Positions 17,343 to 27,575 of a stretch of DNA of 64,000 nt are shown here, piece after piece (positions within the stretch are counted from its first letter, which is position 1; each line of letters begins with the position of its first letter). Source of the DNA: BD2-11 sp965221785 (GTDB lineage: Bacteria > Gemmatimonadota > Gemmatimonadetes > Longimicrobiales > Gaopeijiaceae); assembly GCA_965221785.1 (NCBI GenBank), contig CBDCSR010000002.1, positions 124,001-188,000 of the forward strand. The letters run 5' to 3'. Made by a program: the position numbers and the translations under genes. Below the pieces are notes generated by a model, which was not told the origin of the DNA, ran no database searches, and saw only the letters and a program-made list of their open reading frames with translations.

Positions 17343-20026
17343 CGCGGGTCGCCGCGGCCGGAGAGCTCGCGCACGACCGCCTCGCCGGCCGCCAGCGCCT
17401 CGTCCAGCCGGCTGGGATCCGCGACACCTGCCTGGGCCATGTGCGGCCGTCCGCCGCCGCGTCCTCCCACCACCGCCGCCACCCCCCGCACCACCTCGTC
17501 CGCCTTGATCCCGCGACGGATGAGGGCGGCGCCGACGAAGCTGAACAGGGTCTGCTTCCCGCCGGGGAGTTCAGCGGCGACCACCGCGACTCCACTGGGC
17601 TCGGCGGCCAGGAACTCGTCGCCGTAGCTGCGCACCTCGTCAGCGCGGCGCGCCCGCATACGCACCGCCCGGTAGGCCGCCCGGAAGGGATCGCCGTCGC
17701 CGAGGGTGAGCTCGCTGGCCACCACCACGGTTTCGCGCCCCCCTCCCGCCCTGCTCATCTCGTCCAGCAGCCGCTCGAGCTCCTTCTTCTCGCCGATGAG
17801 CTGGCGGGTGCGCCGCACGGCGTTGCCCACCGGCGTCCTCAGCAGGCCGGACACCTCCTCGAGCTCCGCCTCGATCGACTGATAGTGCCTGAGCGCGCCC
17901 GGCCCAGTGACCGCCTCGATGCGGCGCACACCCGCGGCCACGCCGCCCTCGCTCACCACCTTGAAGAGCCCGACCTCGCCGGTGTGGCGCAGGTGGGTGC
18001 CGCCGCACAGCTCGATGCTCACCCCGGGAATCGTGATCGTGCGCACGCGGTCGCCGTACTTCTCGCCGAAGAGCGCCATCGCGCCCGCCGCGATCGCTTC
18101 GTCGTAGGTCGACTCCCCCACCTCGACCGGGTAGTCGCGCCACACCGCCTCGGTGACGAAGGACTCCACCCCTTCGACCTCCGCGGCCGTCATCGGGCCG
18201 GAGTGGGCGAAGTCAAAGCGGAGCCGGTCGGGCGCCACCAGCGACCCCTGCTGGGTCGCGTGCTCCCCCAGCACCGACCGGAGCGCCGCGTGCAGAAGGT
18301 GGGTCGCAGTGTGGTTTCGCTCGGTATTGTGGCGAACATCCTCCGGCACCTGCGCCCGCACCGGGATCGGCCCCGCGTCAAGCGCCGGTGGATCGCCCTC
18401 CAGCGGCCCGATCAGCGCCGTTCGCCCCTCTACCCGTTCGACCCGCTCGACGGCGAGCCCCCATCCGTCGCCGATGACCGTGCCCCGATCGGAGACCTGG
18501 CCGCCGGCCTCCACGTAGAAGGGGTTTTCGCGCAGCTGCACGCCCCATTCAGCGTCGCCTTCGCGCGCGGCGATGACCTCAGTGGACACCCCGCGCTGGT
18601 CATACCCGACGAAGACCTGTTCGGCGTCCTCGCCCAGCTGCCGCCAGACCAACTCCTTGGCGGCCCTTAGCGTGATCCTGCCCGTCACCGGGACATCCGG
18701 GATACCCCGACTCCGCTCTCTCTGCCTCTCCAGCGCCTTCTCGAACCCCTCCACATCCACCGAGTACCCCCGCTCCCGAGCCATCACCTGGGTAAGGTCG
18801 AGCGGAAAGCCAAAGGTGTCGTACAGCCGGAAGGCGTCCTCTCCCCCGATCACGCCGCCCCGCGCCCCGCCTCCCTCCGCCACGATCGCCTCGAAGCGCT
18901 CCATCCCCCCTTCGATGGTGGTGAGGAAGCGCTCCTCCTCCCCCCGCGTTATCGCCCGGATGTGATCCGCCCGCTCGACCAGCCCCGGGTACGCCTCGCC
19001 CATGGCGGAGATCACCGCGTCCACGACCTCCACCAGCGTGGGTTCCCGGCGCCCCAGCAGCCAGGCGTGCCGCACCCCCCGCCGCAAAATCCGCCGCAGC
19101 ACGTAGCCCCGCCCCTCGTTGGACGGATAGACCCCGTCGCCGAGCAGGAAGGCCACGGCGCGGCTGTGGTCGGCGAGCACCCGGTAGCTCACCGCTTCCG
19201 GCGCATCCGGGGCGTACGGCCTTCCCACGACCTCTCCCGCGCGCTCCAGCAGCGGCCGGAAGAGATCGATGTGGTAGTTGGAGTCCACGCCCTGGAGCAC
19301 CGTGGCCAGGCGCTCGAGCCCCGCCCCGGTGTCGATGGAGGGCGCCGGCAGCGGGTGCTGCACTCCGGCCTCGTCCCGGTTGAACTGCATGAACACCAGG
19401 TTCCACAATTCGAGGAACTCGCCCCGCTCGCCCTTCTCCTCGAACTCCTCGACCGGGAGGTCCACGCCCCGCTCCCCTTCCGGCCGCAGGTCGTAGTGCA
19501 CCTCCGAGCACGGGCCGCAGGGTCCCGTGTCGGCCATCTGCCAGAAGTTGTCCTTGTCGCCCAGCCGGTAGATGCGCGAACGAGCGAGTCCCGCCACCTC
19601 ATGCCACAGCTCGGCCGCCTCGTCGTCGGTGTAGTGCACCGTCGCGTACAGCCGATCCGGATCCATGCCCAGCTCGACGGTCAGGAAGTCCCAGGCGTAG
19701 CCGATGGCCTCGCGCTTGAAGTAGTCCCCGAACGAGAAGTTCCCGAGCATCTCGAAGAAGGTGTGGTGGCGCGCGGTGCGTCCCACCTCCTCCAGATCGT
19801 TGTGCTTCCCGCCGGCGCGGAGGCACTTCTGGGAGGTTACCGCGGTCCGGTGCGGCGCCGACTCCTCCCCGAGGAACACGCTCTTGAACTGCACCATGCC
19901 CGCGTTCGTGAACAGCAGGCTGGGATCGTTCCCGGGAACCAGCGACGAGCTCGATACTACGCCGTGTCCGCGCTCCTCGAAGAAGCCCAGAAAGCGCCGG
20001 CGGATTTCAGCAGTGTCCATCTCCAA
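17339..20026 (-). CDS. alaS: Alanyl-tRNA synthetase
   Basis: An 895-residue class II synthetase. The N-terminal catalytic part has FLGFFEERGHGVVSSSSLVP, NAGMVQFKSVFLG, and the cysteine set of GPCGPCSEVHYD. The editing domain is intact with RNHTATHLLHAAL and the zinc-binding CGGTHLRHTGEVG, so mischarged Ser- and Gly-tRNA should be cleared. The C-terminal domain is rich in Gly (VVGGRGGGRPHMAQAG). It leads a seven-gene overlapping run ending in ispE. Confidence 0.97.
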   Translation of the reverse strand: MEMDTAEIRRRFLGFFEERGHGVVSSSSLVPGNDPSLLFTNAGMVQFKSVFLGEESAPHRTAVTSQKCLRAGGKHNDLEEVGRTARHHTFFEMLGNFSFGDYFKREAIGYAWDFLTVELGMDPDRLYATVHYTDDEAAELWHEVAGLARSRIYRLGDKDNFWQMADTGPCGPCSEVHYDLRPEGERGVDLPVEEFEEKGERGEFLELWNLVFMQFNRDEAGVQHPLPAPSIDTGAGLERLATVLQGVDSNYHIDLFRPLLERAGEVVGRPYAPDAPEAVSYRVLADHSRAVAFLLGDGVYPSNEGRGYVLRRILRRGVRHAWLLGRREPTLVEVVDAVISAMGEAYPGLVERADHIRAITRGEEERFLTTIEGGMERFEAIVAEGGGARGGVIGGEDAFRLYDTFGFPLDLTQVMARERGYSVDVEGFEKALERQRERSRGIPDVPVTGRITLRAAKELVWRQLGEDAEQVFVGYDQRGVSTEVIAAREGDAEWGVQLRENPFYVEAGGQVSDRGTVIGDGWGLAVERVERVEGRTALIGPLEGDPPALDAGPIPVRAQVPEDVRHNTERNHTATHLLHAALRSVLGEHATQQGSLVAPDRLRFDFAHSGPMTAAEVEGVESFVTEAVWRDYPVEVGESTYDEAIAAGAMALFGEKYGDRVRTITIPGVSIELCGGTHLRHTGEVGLFKVVSEGGVAAGVRRIEAVTGPGALRHYQSIEAELEEVSGLLRTPVGNAVRRTRQLIGEKKELERLLDEMSRAGGGRETVVVASELTLGDGDPFRAAYRAVRMRARRADEVRSYGDEFLAAEPSGVAVVAAELPGGKQTLFSFVGAALIRRGIKADEVVRGVAAVVGGRGGGRPHMAQAGVADPSRLDEALAAGEAVVRELSGRGDPR

Positions 20027-20076
20027 AGGGCCAGGTGGGGGACAGCGCCGCCGCCCGATGCGGGACGCCAGCCCCT

Positions 20077-20106
20077 AGGATAACCGCGTCCCGCAGCCGG
20101 GCTCAA
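20077..20106 (-). promoter_or_regulatory. Predicted promoter of the alaS-to-ispE run
   Basis: Minus-strand -35 TTGAGC (20106-20101), an 18-bp spacer and -10 TATCCT (20082-20077), about 50 bp upstream of alaS and just after recA. Confidence 0.55.
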
Positions 20107-20132
20107 TACACGCGGCCGGCTCCCTTCGCGAC

Positions 20133-21284
<1,152 letters not shown>

Positions 21285-21330
21285 CGCTGTATGTCTCCGT
21301 CGGGTTCGCGTGAACGAGGAAGTGGGATCC

Positions 21331-21359
21331 AAGATACGAGACCCGAACAGAAAGCGAAA
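21331..21359 (-). promoter_or_regulatory. Predicted recA promoter with possible operator
   Basis: Minus-strand -35 TTTCGC (21359-21354), a 17-bp spacer and -10 TATCTT (21336-21331). The spacer contains CTGTTCGGG, and an inverted copy, ctgttcggg on the plus strand, lies at 21411-21419. The placement between -35 and -10 suits a repressor of the SOS type. Confidence 0.45.
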
Positions 21360-21532
21360 GGGGCTCGCGCGGGATGAAACATAACGGGTCCCCTTTGACA
21401 CCTGGAATGTCTGTTCGGGACGATCGTGGAGGCCCCGTTGCGGAGCGACGGCTACTCCTGTTCTCTTTTTTTGACGGGCGGCAAATGGTCCGCCCGGTTC
21501 GAGTGGAAGACAATTCGCTGGAGCTGCTGATT

Positions 21533-22345
21533 ATGAGGACAAGAAGAACCCTGCTTCCGCCCCTGTTCGTCTGCGTGCTCGCGGCCCTGCCGGTCGTCGC
21601 GCAGGATGTTACCGACCACGCGGACTTCACCCGGATCCTCGAGGACATCGTCCAGGCGCCGCGGGTGGACTACACCGCCCTGCAGGACCGCCGGGCGGAC
21701 CTGACGGCCTACCTCGATCAACTCGCAGGCACGGATCCCACCGCGCTCGAGTCGGCGTCCGACGACGTCCAGCTCGCGTTCTGGATCAACGCCTACAACG
21801 CCTGCATGCTGGATCGGGTGTCGGCGAACTATCCGATCCGGAAGAACGCGGGTCTCGTGGGCTCGATCCGCAACGCGTTCGCCGACCGGCCCGACAACTC
21901 CGTCTGGCAGATCCGCGACGTCTTCACCGGAGCTTTCTGCGACGTGGCAGGGGCGACGCGCTCGCTCGACGAGATCGAGCACGAGATCATCCGGCCCACG
22001 TGGGGTGAGCCGCGCATCCACTTCGCCGTCAACTGCGCGGCACTGAGCTGCCCGCCGCTGGCGGCCGAGGCCTACGTGCCGGAGCGACTCGAGGCCCAGC
22101 TCGATCGAGCCGTGCGGGGCCTGGTGGAGAATCCCGGGCACTTCCTGATCGACCGCTCGGGCTCCGGATCTCTCACCCTGAACCGGGTGCTTGACTGGTA
22201 CGGCGATGACTTCGGAGGAAGAGACGGCCTCCTCGACTTCTTCGCCCGATACCTGCCCGAGCAGGATGCCGAATTCCTTCGGCGTCCGGGCCTTGACGTA
22301 CGCTTCTTCGAGTACGACTGGACGCTGAACGACCTCGACCCGTGA
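21533..22345 (+). CDS. DUF547 domain protein, exported
   Basis: A 270-residue protein with an N-terminal signal peptide (basic MRTRR, then a hydrophobic stretch ending in VVAQ). The DUF547 body contains VDYTALQDRRADLTAYLDQL, AFWINAYNACMLDRV, CAALSCPPLAAEAY and LDWYGDDFG. The WINAYN and NCAALSCPPL motifs, with their invariant Asn/Cys/Ser, resemble a papain-like fold, but activity is not established. The ATG at 21533 is chosen because the signal begins there. It overlaps the next glycosyltransferase gene by 4 bp. Confidence 0.85.
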   Translation: MRTRRTLLPPLFVCVLAALPVVAQDVTDHADFTRILEDIVQAPRVDYTALQDRRADLTAYLDQLAGTDPTALESASDDVQLAFWINAYNACMLDRVSANYPIRKNAGLVGSIRNAFADRPDNSVWQIRDVFTGAFCDVAGATRSLDEIEHEIIRPTWGEPRIHFAVNCAALSCPPLAAEAYVPERLEAQLDRAVRGLVENPGHFLIDRSGSGSLTLNRVLDWYGDDFGGRDGLLDFFARYLPEQDAEFLRRPGLDVRFFEYDWTLNDLDP

Positions 22346-23061
22346 CCGGCACCACCCTGGGGGTGGTGATCCCGACGATCGACGAAGCGGGTCATCTGCC
22401 CCAACTGCTGGCCGACCTGGCGGAAGTTCAACTTCCGCTTCGTGTCGTCGTTTCGGACGGCGGCTCGGCCGACGACACCCTCGATCTCGCCCGCGCGGGA
22501 GGCGCCGTGTGCGTGTCCGGCCCCCGGGGACGGGCCGCCCAGATGAACGCGGGCGCCCGTGCGCTCGACACCCCCTGGCTCCTCTTCCTGCACGCCGACT
22601 CCCGGCTCCCGTCGGCCTCGCGCTCGGCGCTCGTCTCCGCGCTCCACTCCGACAACGGTCCGGCGGCGGCGTATTTCCCGTTCCGCCTGCGCGGGCGTGG
22701 CTGGTTCTGGCGCCTGGTCGAGGCCGGACAGCGCGTGCGCGAGCGCCTGACCGGCCTCGTCTATGGCGACCAGGGCCTGCTGGTGCGGCGCGAGGCCTTC
22801 GAAGCGGTGGGCGGCTACCCCGAACTGCCTCTCATGGAGGATGTCGAGATGGTTCGCCGACTGCGTCGCTCGGGCAGGATCGCGCGTCTGCCCGGACCTC
22901 TGCTGACCAGCCCCAGAACCTACCTGCGCCTTGGAAGATGGAGGGTCTGGCTGCGCAACGGGGCGGCCGTCTCCCTGTATCTGGCCGGAGTCGCTCCTGA
23001 GCGCCTGGCGCGTTGGTATCCGGAGCGTTTCCCGGCATCGGAGAACGGGCGCAACCGGTGA
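22342..23061 (+). CDS. Family 2 glycosyltransferase (TIGR04283, arsenosugar-type)
   Basis: A 239-residue GT-A fold enzyme. It has the N-terminal VVIPTIDEAGHLPQLLADL nucleotide-binding motif, VVVSDGGSADDTLDLA, and a metal-binding FLHADSRLP. The pattern fits TIGR04283, a family named for its occurrence with arsenosugar genes but widespread without them. The GTG start overlaps the DUF547 gene and the stop overlaps the next gene, so all three are coupled. No arsenic gene is visible in the window, so the sugar acceptor is unknown. Confidence 0.85.
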   Translation: MTGTTLGVVIPTIDEAGHLPQLLADLAEVQLPLRVVVSDGGSADDTLDLARAGGAVCVSGPRGRAAQMNAGARALDTPWLLFLHADSRLPSASRSALVSALHSDNGPAAAYFPFRLRGRGWFWRLVEAGQRVRERLTGLVYGDQGLLVRREAFEAVGGYPELPLMEDVEMVRRLRRSGRIARLPGPLLTSPRTYLRLGRWRVWLRNGAAVSLYLAGVAPERLARWYPERFPASENGRNR

Positions 23062-23672
23062 CGCGCGACGTGGAGCGCACCCTCATCGTCTTCGCCAAAG
23101 TGCCCCGTCCGGGGCGCGTCAAGACGCGACTGGCCGCGGCCATCGGAGAGGTCGAAGCCGCATCGCTGTACGGCATCATGGGGCGCCGGGTGCTGGACGG
23201 CGTGCGCGGCGGGCATTATCGCGTGGTCGTCTACATCGATCCCGCGAATGAGCTGGCGGCGGCGCGCGAGTGGCTGGGAGCGGCGGGCGTCGGTTTCAGA
23301 CCCCAGGAAGGCGACGATCTGGGCGAGCGCCTGGCCCACGCCTTCCGGCGCGAGTTCCAGCGGGCGCCGCACGTGTGCGCCATCGGCACCGATGCCCCCG
23401 CGGTGGATCGTCGCGTCGTCGAGCGCGCCTTCGCCGAACTATCGGCGCACGACCTCGTGCTGGGTCCCGCGCTGGACGGCGGATACTACCTGATCGGCGG
23501 GACCGGCTACTGGCCCGACCTCTTCCGCGACGTGCCCTGGAGCACGGAGGAAGTCATGAAGACGACGCTGGCTCGGGCCCGCGCCCTGAAGCTGCGCACA
23601 GCCACGCTCGAGCCCCTGCCGGACATCGACACCGTCAAGGACCTGGAGCGGGCCGATGCGCCCCTATGGTGA
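23058..23672 (+). CDS. DUF2064 glycosyltransferase (TIGR04282, arsenosugar-type)
   Basis: A 204-residue enzyme with FAKVPRPGRVKTRLAAAIG near the N-terminus, AIGTDAPAVDR, and LGPALDGGYYLIG: the signature of the DUF2064/TIGR04282 group of nucleotidyl- or glycosyltransferases. Its GTG start overlaps the TIGR04283 gene by 4 bp. The two families are regularly found together. It ends 3 bp before the convergent outer-membrane protein gene. Confidence 0.86.
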   Translation: MTRDVERTLIVFAKVPRPGRVKTRLAAAIGEVEAASLYGIMGRRVLDGVRGGHYRVVVYIDPANELAAAREWLGAAGVGFRPQEGDDLGERLAHAFRREFQRAPHVCAIGTDAPAVDRRVVERAFAELSAHDLVLGPALDGGYYLIGGTGYWPDLFRDVPWSTEEVMKTTLARARALKLRTATLEPLPDIDTVKDLERADAPLW

Positions 23673-23675
23673 CGG

Positions 23676-25079
23676 TCAGCCACGCACCCGCGCCGGCAAT
23701 TCGTACGGCTGCCAGCGTCCGGGGGTGACGGGCACGTAGATCATCGGAATCGGGTCCGCGCCGGCCGCGGCGGACTCCGCGAAGAGCGGTACGCCCAGCC
23801 ACTCGCCGACCCGCGTGATCGTGGTGCAGTTCGGGCTGATCTGTTCGCCAACCTTCTCGTACGGGTAGTCCCCGTGCTCGATCTCGCTGTCGTTGTTGAA
23901 CCACTCGGCGTCCGCCGCGTAGACGCCGCCCAGCGCATCCAGGGCAATCACTTCCGCGCCCTCGGGCGTGGCCATCACCGTGCCGTTCTCACCTGTCGCG
24001 AGGCACAGCGTCCGCTCCGTGCTGAGTTCGAGCGGGACCTCGGTGGTGCGCTCGATGACGACCGTGTCCGGCGGCGGAGCGGGGAGCTGGATCGGCTCCG
24101 GACGCGGCATCAGCTCGGGGCTGCACAGCAGACCGCCGCCGTTCGGACAGAGCGCCAGCGAAGCCATCACCCCGAAGCGGGAGCTGCGGTATATGGTGGA
24201 GTTCTCGACGTGCTGAATTCCGAGCACATAGGCGCCGGCCCGAATCCCGCCGACATCCAGCTGCAGCCCGGTGTTGACGTCCCATCCGTCGTATTCGCCC
24301 ATGAGGTTCAGGAGCACCCCCTGGGAGAGCTGGACGTGCAGCGCGGTGGCCGCGAGCCAGCCGTGGGAATAGCGCCTCCCGTACCAGCCGAGATCGCTTC
24401 CGCTCCCGCCGAACATCCCCGTTCCGTACCCCAGCCCGAAGGTCAGGTCGTGCTCCGGAAGGGCGTCGCTGTCCAGGCCGGCGAGCTGGAAGGTCGCCAT
24501 CGCATAGGGAGAGAACGAGGTCGACATGTCGTCCACCAGACCTCCCTCGTATTGGTCGTAGAACCGGATGTCGGGAAATCCGAGGCGGGGGGGAATGTGA
24601 TCGCGGCCATCCCCGAAGGAAGGTCCGCTCACGAAGCGCGTGCCCACCGCCAGCCCGAACCCGGACGACTCGGGTTTCACCAGCGCGACCCGGCCGAATG
24701 CGCCGACCATGTTCCCGCCGTTCTCGGCATCGGCGAAATTCTGGAAGGAGGCGCCGAGTTCGACGCGGTCGAAGAGGCCGATCGCAACCGACGCGTCCTG
24801 CAGCCACTGGCTCCACTCGCCCGAGAGACGACCCTTTTCGATCCCTCTTTGGGAGATGAACACGCGCTCGTCCACGCTGATCCCGAACCCCGAATAGGTG
24901 CCCGTGATCGCGAGATGCGGGAGCGTCGAGGCGGCCGGAACGTTGAAGAATCCGGAACCGTACCGCAGCGTGCTGCCCATCTTGGTGCTCTGAGCGTCGA
25001 GCGGCTGAACCTGAGCAGCCGCGGCCAGCGCCACGAGGAGCAGAGCCATCCAACGCTCCCGATTGTCACGTCCTCTCAT
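23676..25079 (-). CDS. Predicted outer-membrane or periplasmic protein
   Basis: A 467-residue exported protein with an N-terminal signal peptide (MRGRDNRERW followed by a hydrophobic core ending at PLDAQ). The next 300 residues alternate Gly, aromatic and polar residues, as in beta-barrel proteins (for example YGSGFFNVPAASTLPHLAIT and FGLGYGTGMFGG). A Pro-rich linker (PAPPPDTVVIERTTEVP) precedes a C-terminal domain with two Cys residues. I cannot assign a function. It is a strand-switched single gene between two operons. Confidence 0.7.
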   Translation of the reverse strand: MRGRDNRERWMALLLVALAAAAQVQPLDAQSTKMGSTLRYGSGFFNVPAASTLPHLAITGTYSGFGISVDERVFISQRGIEKGRLSGEWSQWLQDASVAIGLFDRVELGASFQNFADAENGGNMVGAFGRVALVKPESSGFGLAVGTRFVSGPSFGDGRDHIPPRLGFPDIRFYDQYEGGLVDDMSTSFSPYAMATFQLAGLDSDALPEHDLTFGLGYGTGMFGGSGSDLGWYGRRYSHGWLAATALHVQLSQGVLLNLMGEYDGWDVNTGLQLDVGGIRAGAYVLGIQHVENSTIYRSSRFGVMASLALCPNGGGLLCSPELMPRPEPIQLPAPPPDTVVIERTTEVPLELSTERTLCLATGENGTVMATPEGAEVIALDALGGVYAADAEWFNNDSEIEHGDYPYEKVGEQISPNCTTITRVGEWLGVPLFAESAAAGADPIPMIYVPVTPGRWQPYELPARVRG

Positions 25080-25185
25080 CCCGTCACTCCCTGAGTTTAT
25101 CCATGCGCGCCGGAGCCGTGCAGGCCTCATCGGAGTGCAAAAGCTAGCCCCGGCCAGTTTCGAAAGCCAGCGAGCGAGAGGCGAT

Positions 25186-25431
25186 TCACGCGTCGCGATT
25201 CCCGGTTCCCCCGTCATCCAGTCCCCGCATCCGCCGGCCGATGGAAAACATCCAGCCCAGGAGCAGCAGCCACGCCAGCGCATAGGCGATGAAGACGTAC
25301 CAGTACGGCCGCAGCGACTGCTGTGCGAGCACTTCGGTGCCCACCTGGGCGACCAGCGGAGCCGTGGCCGCCAGCGACGCCGCCAGAGCGGCAAGGAGGA
25401 CGATTCCGGGTCGGGGACGGAACATGTGCAT
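25186..25431 (-). CDS. ccmD: CcmD-like small membrane protein
   Basis: An 81-residue protein with an N-terminal signal-like hydrophobic segment and one C-terminal membrane helix, YWYVFIAYALAWLLLLGWMF, followed by GRRMRG. CcmD is a short single-helix protein that helps release holo-CcmE from the CcmABC complex. The extra N-terminal hydrophobic segment makes it longer than typical CcmD. It follows ccmC by 12 bp and is the last gene of the ccm run. Confidence 0.8.
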   Translation of the reverse strand: MHMFRPRPGIVLLAALAASLAATAPLVAQVGTEVLAQQSLRPYWYVFIAYALAWLLLLGWMFSIGRRMRGLDDGGTGNRDA

Positions 25432-25443
25432 GGTCGGTTTTCC

Positions 25444-26145
25444 TTACGCTGCCCGAGGCTGTTCGCGCAGTTCGAGGGCACGCTGGTAGCGCAGATGCTC
25501 AAGGCCGTATCTGAAGAAGAAGACGGAGAAAAAGATGAGAGTGAAGGCCAGCAGTCCGATCATGAGGGTGACCAGCATGTCCCCGTCCAGCGTCGGGCCT
25601 TCCTCGACATTGAGCACCACCGGCTGGGGATGGAGCGAGGGGAACCAGAGCACGCTCACGTGGACGAGCGGAATCAGCAGCGCCCCCAGCACGCCGATCA
25701 CCGCCGCCATGCGCTTGCCCGCCTGCCGGTCCTCCGCCGAAGCGCGTACGAGGAAGTAGCCGACGAAGACGAACCACATGAGCAGTGTCAGGGTCAGGCG
25801 CGGCTCCCAGGTCCAGGGCGTCCCCCAGGCGTACGCGGCCCAGAGCGGCCCCGAAGTGAGCATGATCGCCCCGAAGACCAGCCCGCCTTCGGCCGCCGAT
25901 TGCGCTGCCCAGTCCAGCCGCTCGTCGCGCAGCCAGAGATAGGCGGCTCCGCACAGTGCCGTGATGCCGAAGGCGAGGAAGGTCACCCAGGCGGAGGGGA
26001 CGTGCACGTAGAAGATCCGCTGCACGATCCCCATGGTGCGCTCCGTCCCTACCCAGAAGAAGACCAGCCAGTGGAGAACCAGCACTCCGGCGACGCCCAG
26101 AACCCCCAGAACCGTCGCCATCCATCGGATGCGCGTGAGTGACAT
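25444..26145 (-). CDS. ccmC: Heme exporter / cytochrome c assembly protein CcmC
   Basis: A 233-residue, six-helix heme-handling protein that loads heme onto CcmE. It has the conserved YVHVPSAW motif with a heme-ligand His near residue 47 and a tryptophan-rich WGTPWTWEPRLTLTLLMWF segment; the usual Asp of the WWD motif appears as Glu. LIPLVHVSVLWFPSLHPQP contains the second axial His. The ATG at 26145 overlaps ccmB; an adjacent ATG at 26148 is possible. Confidence 0.93.
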   Translation of the reverse strand: MSLTRIRWMATVLGVLGVAGVLVLHWLVFFWVGTERTMGIVQRIFYVHVPSAWVTFLAFGITALCGAAYLWLRDERLDWAAQSAAEGGLVFGAIMLTSGPLWAAYAWGTPWTWEPRLTLTLLMWFVFVGYFLVRASAEDRQAGKRMAAVIGVLGALLIPLVHVSVLWFPSLHPQPVVLNVEEGPTLDGDMLVTLMIGLLAFTLIFFSVFFFRYGLEHLRYQRALELREQPRAA

Positions 26146-26825
26146 CATTCCTCCACCACGTATCGAAACAGGATCGTTCCCGCCGTCAGCGCCACCACCG
26201 TGAAGGCCATCAGCAGATAGAGGTTGCCCTCGACCTCCTGCACGGGACGCGAAGCGAAGATGCGTCCCGTGGCCGTGACACCGAAGATGACCACAGGAAC
26301 GAGGAGTGGAAAGATCAGGATGGGAAGAAGGGTCTGTCCCATGTTCGTCTGCGCCGATATGGCGCTGAACAGCGTGGTGACGGCCACGAACCCGAGCGTC
26401 GCCACACCCAGCACGCCGATCAGCAGGAGAGGATCGTTTCCGTAGTTGAACCCGAAGAACAGCCAGTAGGCCGCGAGCGCGACGACCTCGACCAGGGTCA
26501 CCAGGACGAAATTCGAGACCACTTTTGCCAGGTATATGCCATCCAGCGGGACCGGGCTGGTGAGCAGGCCCTGGATCGCGCCCTGCTCCCGCTCCATTTC
26601 GAAGGTCCTGCCCATGCCCAGCATGCCTCCGAACAGGATCGTCATCCAGATCAGGCCGGCGGCCAGCAACTGCATCCGCACCAGCCCCTGATCGATCGCG
26701 AAATGAAAGAGGACGGCGACCAGGACGGTCAGCGCACCCATCGCCGCAAGCCGTTCCCCCGTACGCAGTTCCAGCAGGAGGTCCTTGCGCACGATCGCCG
26801 CCACCTGCCGCAGGTAGACCGTCAC
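26145..26825 (-). CDS. ccmB: Heme exporter membrane subunit CcmB
   Basis: A 226-residue permease subunit with about six membrane segments. It opens with VAAIVRKDLLLELRTGERL, typical of CcmB, and contains EREQGAIQGLLTSPVPLDGIYLAK at about residues 77-100. It works with CcmA and CcmC in the ATP-driven release of heme-loaded CcmE. The GTG start overlaps ccmA by 4 bp. Confidence 0.93.
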   Translation of the reverse strand: MTVYLRQVAAIVRKDLLLELRTGERLAAMGALTVLVAVLFHFAIDQGLVRMQLLAAGLIWMTILFGGMLGMGRTFEMEREQGAIQGLLTSPVPLDGIYLAKVVSNFVLVTLVEVVALAAYWLFFGFNYGNDPLLLIGVLGVATLGFVAVTTLFSAISAQTNMGQTLLPILIFPLLVPVVIFGVTATGRIFASRPVQEVEGNLYLLMAFTVVALTAGTILFRYVVEE

Positions 26826-27568
26826 GCCCTGCCCTCCACCGCGCGCCGATAGGACCGTTCCAGGCCAACGGCATCCAGGTCGGCCCGCTCGGCCTCGAAC
26901 ACGAAGCTGCCGCGTACCTGGATCGCCACGCGATCGGCCAGCTCGAGCCCCCTCCCGAGATTGTGCGTGACCATAACGACCGTGCGGCCTCCGTCCTTCA
27001 GCGCCGACAGCAGCTCTTGCAGCATCGCACCGGCGTAGGCGTCGAGACCGGTGTAGGGCTCGTCGAGCAGTACGATCTCGGGGTCGTGGAGCAGCGCGCG
27101 CGCCACCGCCAGCCGCTGCACCGTGCCCCGGGACAGCGTGTCCACCGGGCTGTCCGCGTAGCGCTCGAGGCCGACGCCGGCCAGGCGGTCCGGCACCCGC
27201 GAGTCCAGGTCTTCGAGGCCGTGCAGGCGGCCGTAGAACCGGAGGTTCTCGCGGGCCGTCAGGCGCCCGTACAGAAAGCTCAGGTGCGACAGGATGCCGA
27301 TCCGGGCGCGCGCCGCCCGGTCCCCGACGGTGAGGGGAATCCCGGACACGCGGACCTCCCCCGCCGTCGGGCGGAGCCCCCCGGCGAGCAGCCGCAGGAG
27401 GGAGGTCTTCCCGGCACCGTTGGGGCCGAACACCGAGAGAAACTCACCGGCCCCGAGGCGGAAGGAGACGTGATCCACGGCGCGCACCGGCCCGTAGTCC
27501 CGCACCAGCGATGCGGCCTCCAGCACCGGAGCGTGGGTGCGGGGGGCGGCGGAGGGAGAACTGGGCAT
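26822..27568 (-). CDS. ccmA: Heme exporter ATP-binding protein CcmA
   Basis: A 248-residue ABC ATPase: Walker A FGPNGAGKTSLLRLLAG, signature LSRGTVQRLAVARALL, Walker B EIVLLDEPYTGLD and switch His in VMVTHN. The position directly ahead of ccmB and ccmC makes CcmA the clear assignment. The first 12 residues are a short Ser/Pro/Ala extension before the ABC core. Confidence 0.94.
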   Translation of the reverse strand: MPSSPSAAPRTHAPVLEAASLVRDYGPVRAVDHVSFRLGAGEFLSVFGPNGAGKTSLLRLLAGGLRPTAGEVRVSGIPLTVGDRAARARIGILSHLSFLYGRLTARENLRFYGRLHGLEDLDSRVPDRLAGVGLERYADSPVDTLSRGTVQRLAVARALLHDPEIVLLDEPYTGLDAYAGAMLQELLSALKDGGRTVVMVTHNLGRGLELADRVAIQVRGSFVFEAERADLDAVGLERSYRRAVEGRA

Positions 27569-27575
27569 CAGGTCA

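Noticed and set aside
21304..21315. GTTC-N4-GAAC palindrome upstream of recA
   Set aside because: The half-sites are in the opposite order to the GAAC-N4-GTTC SOS box, and the site is downstream of the promoter; it may be chance.
21285..21401. N-terminal extension of recA
   Set aside because: The extra codons cross the predicted promoter and have no family similarity; MARKIQTTSK at 21284 is the normal RecA start region.
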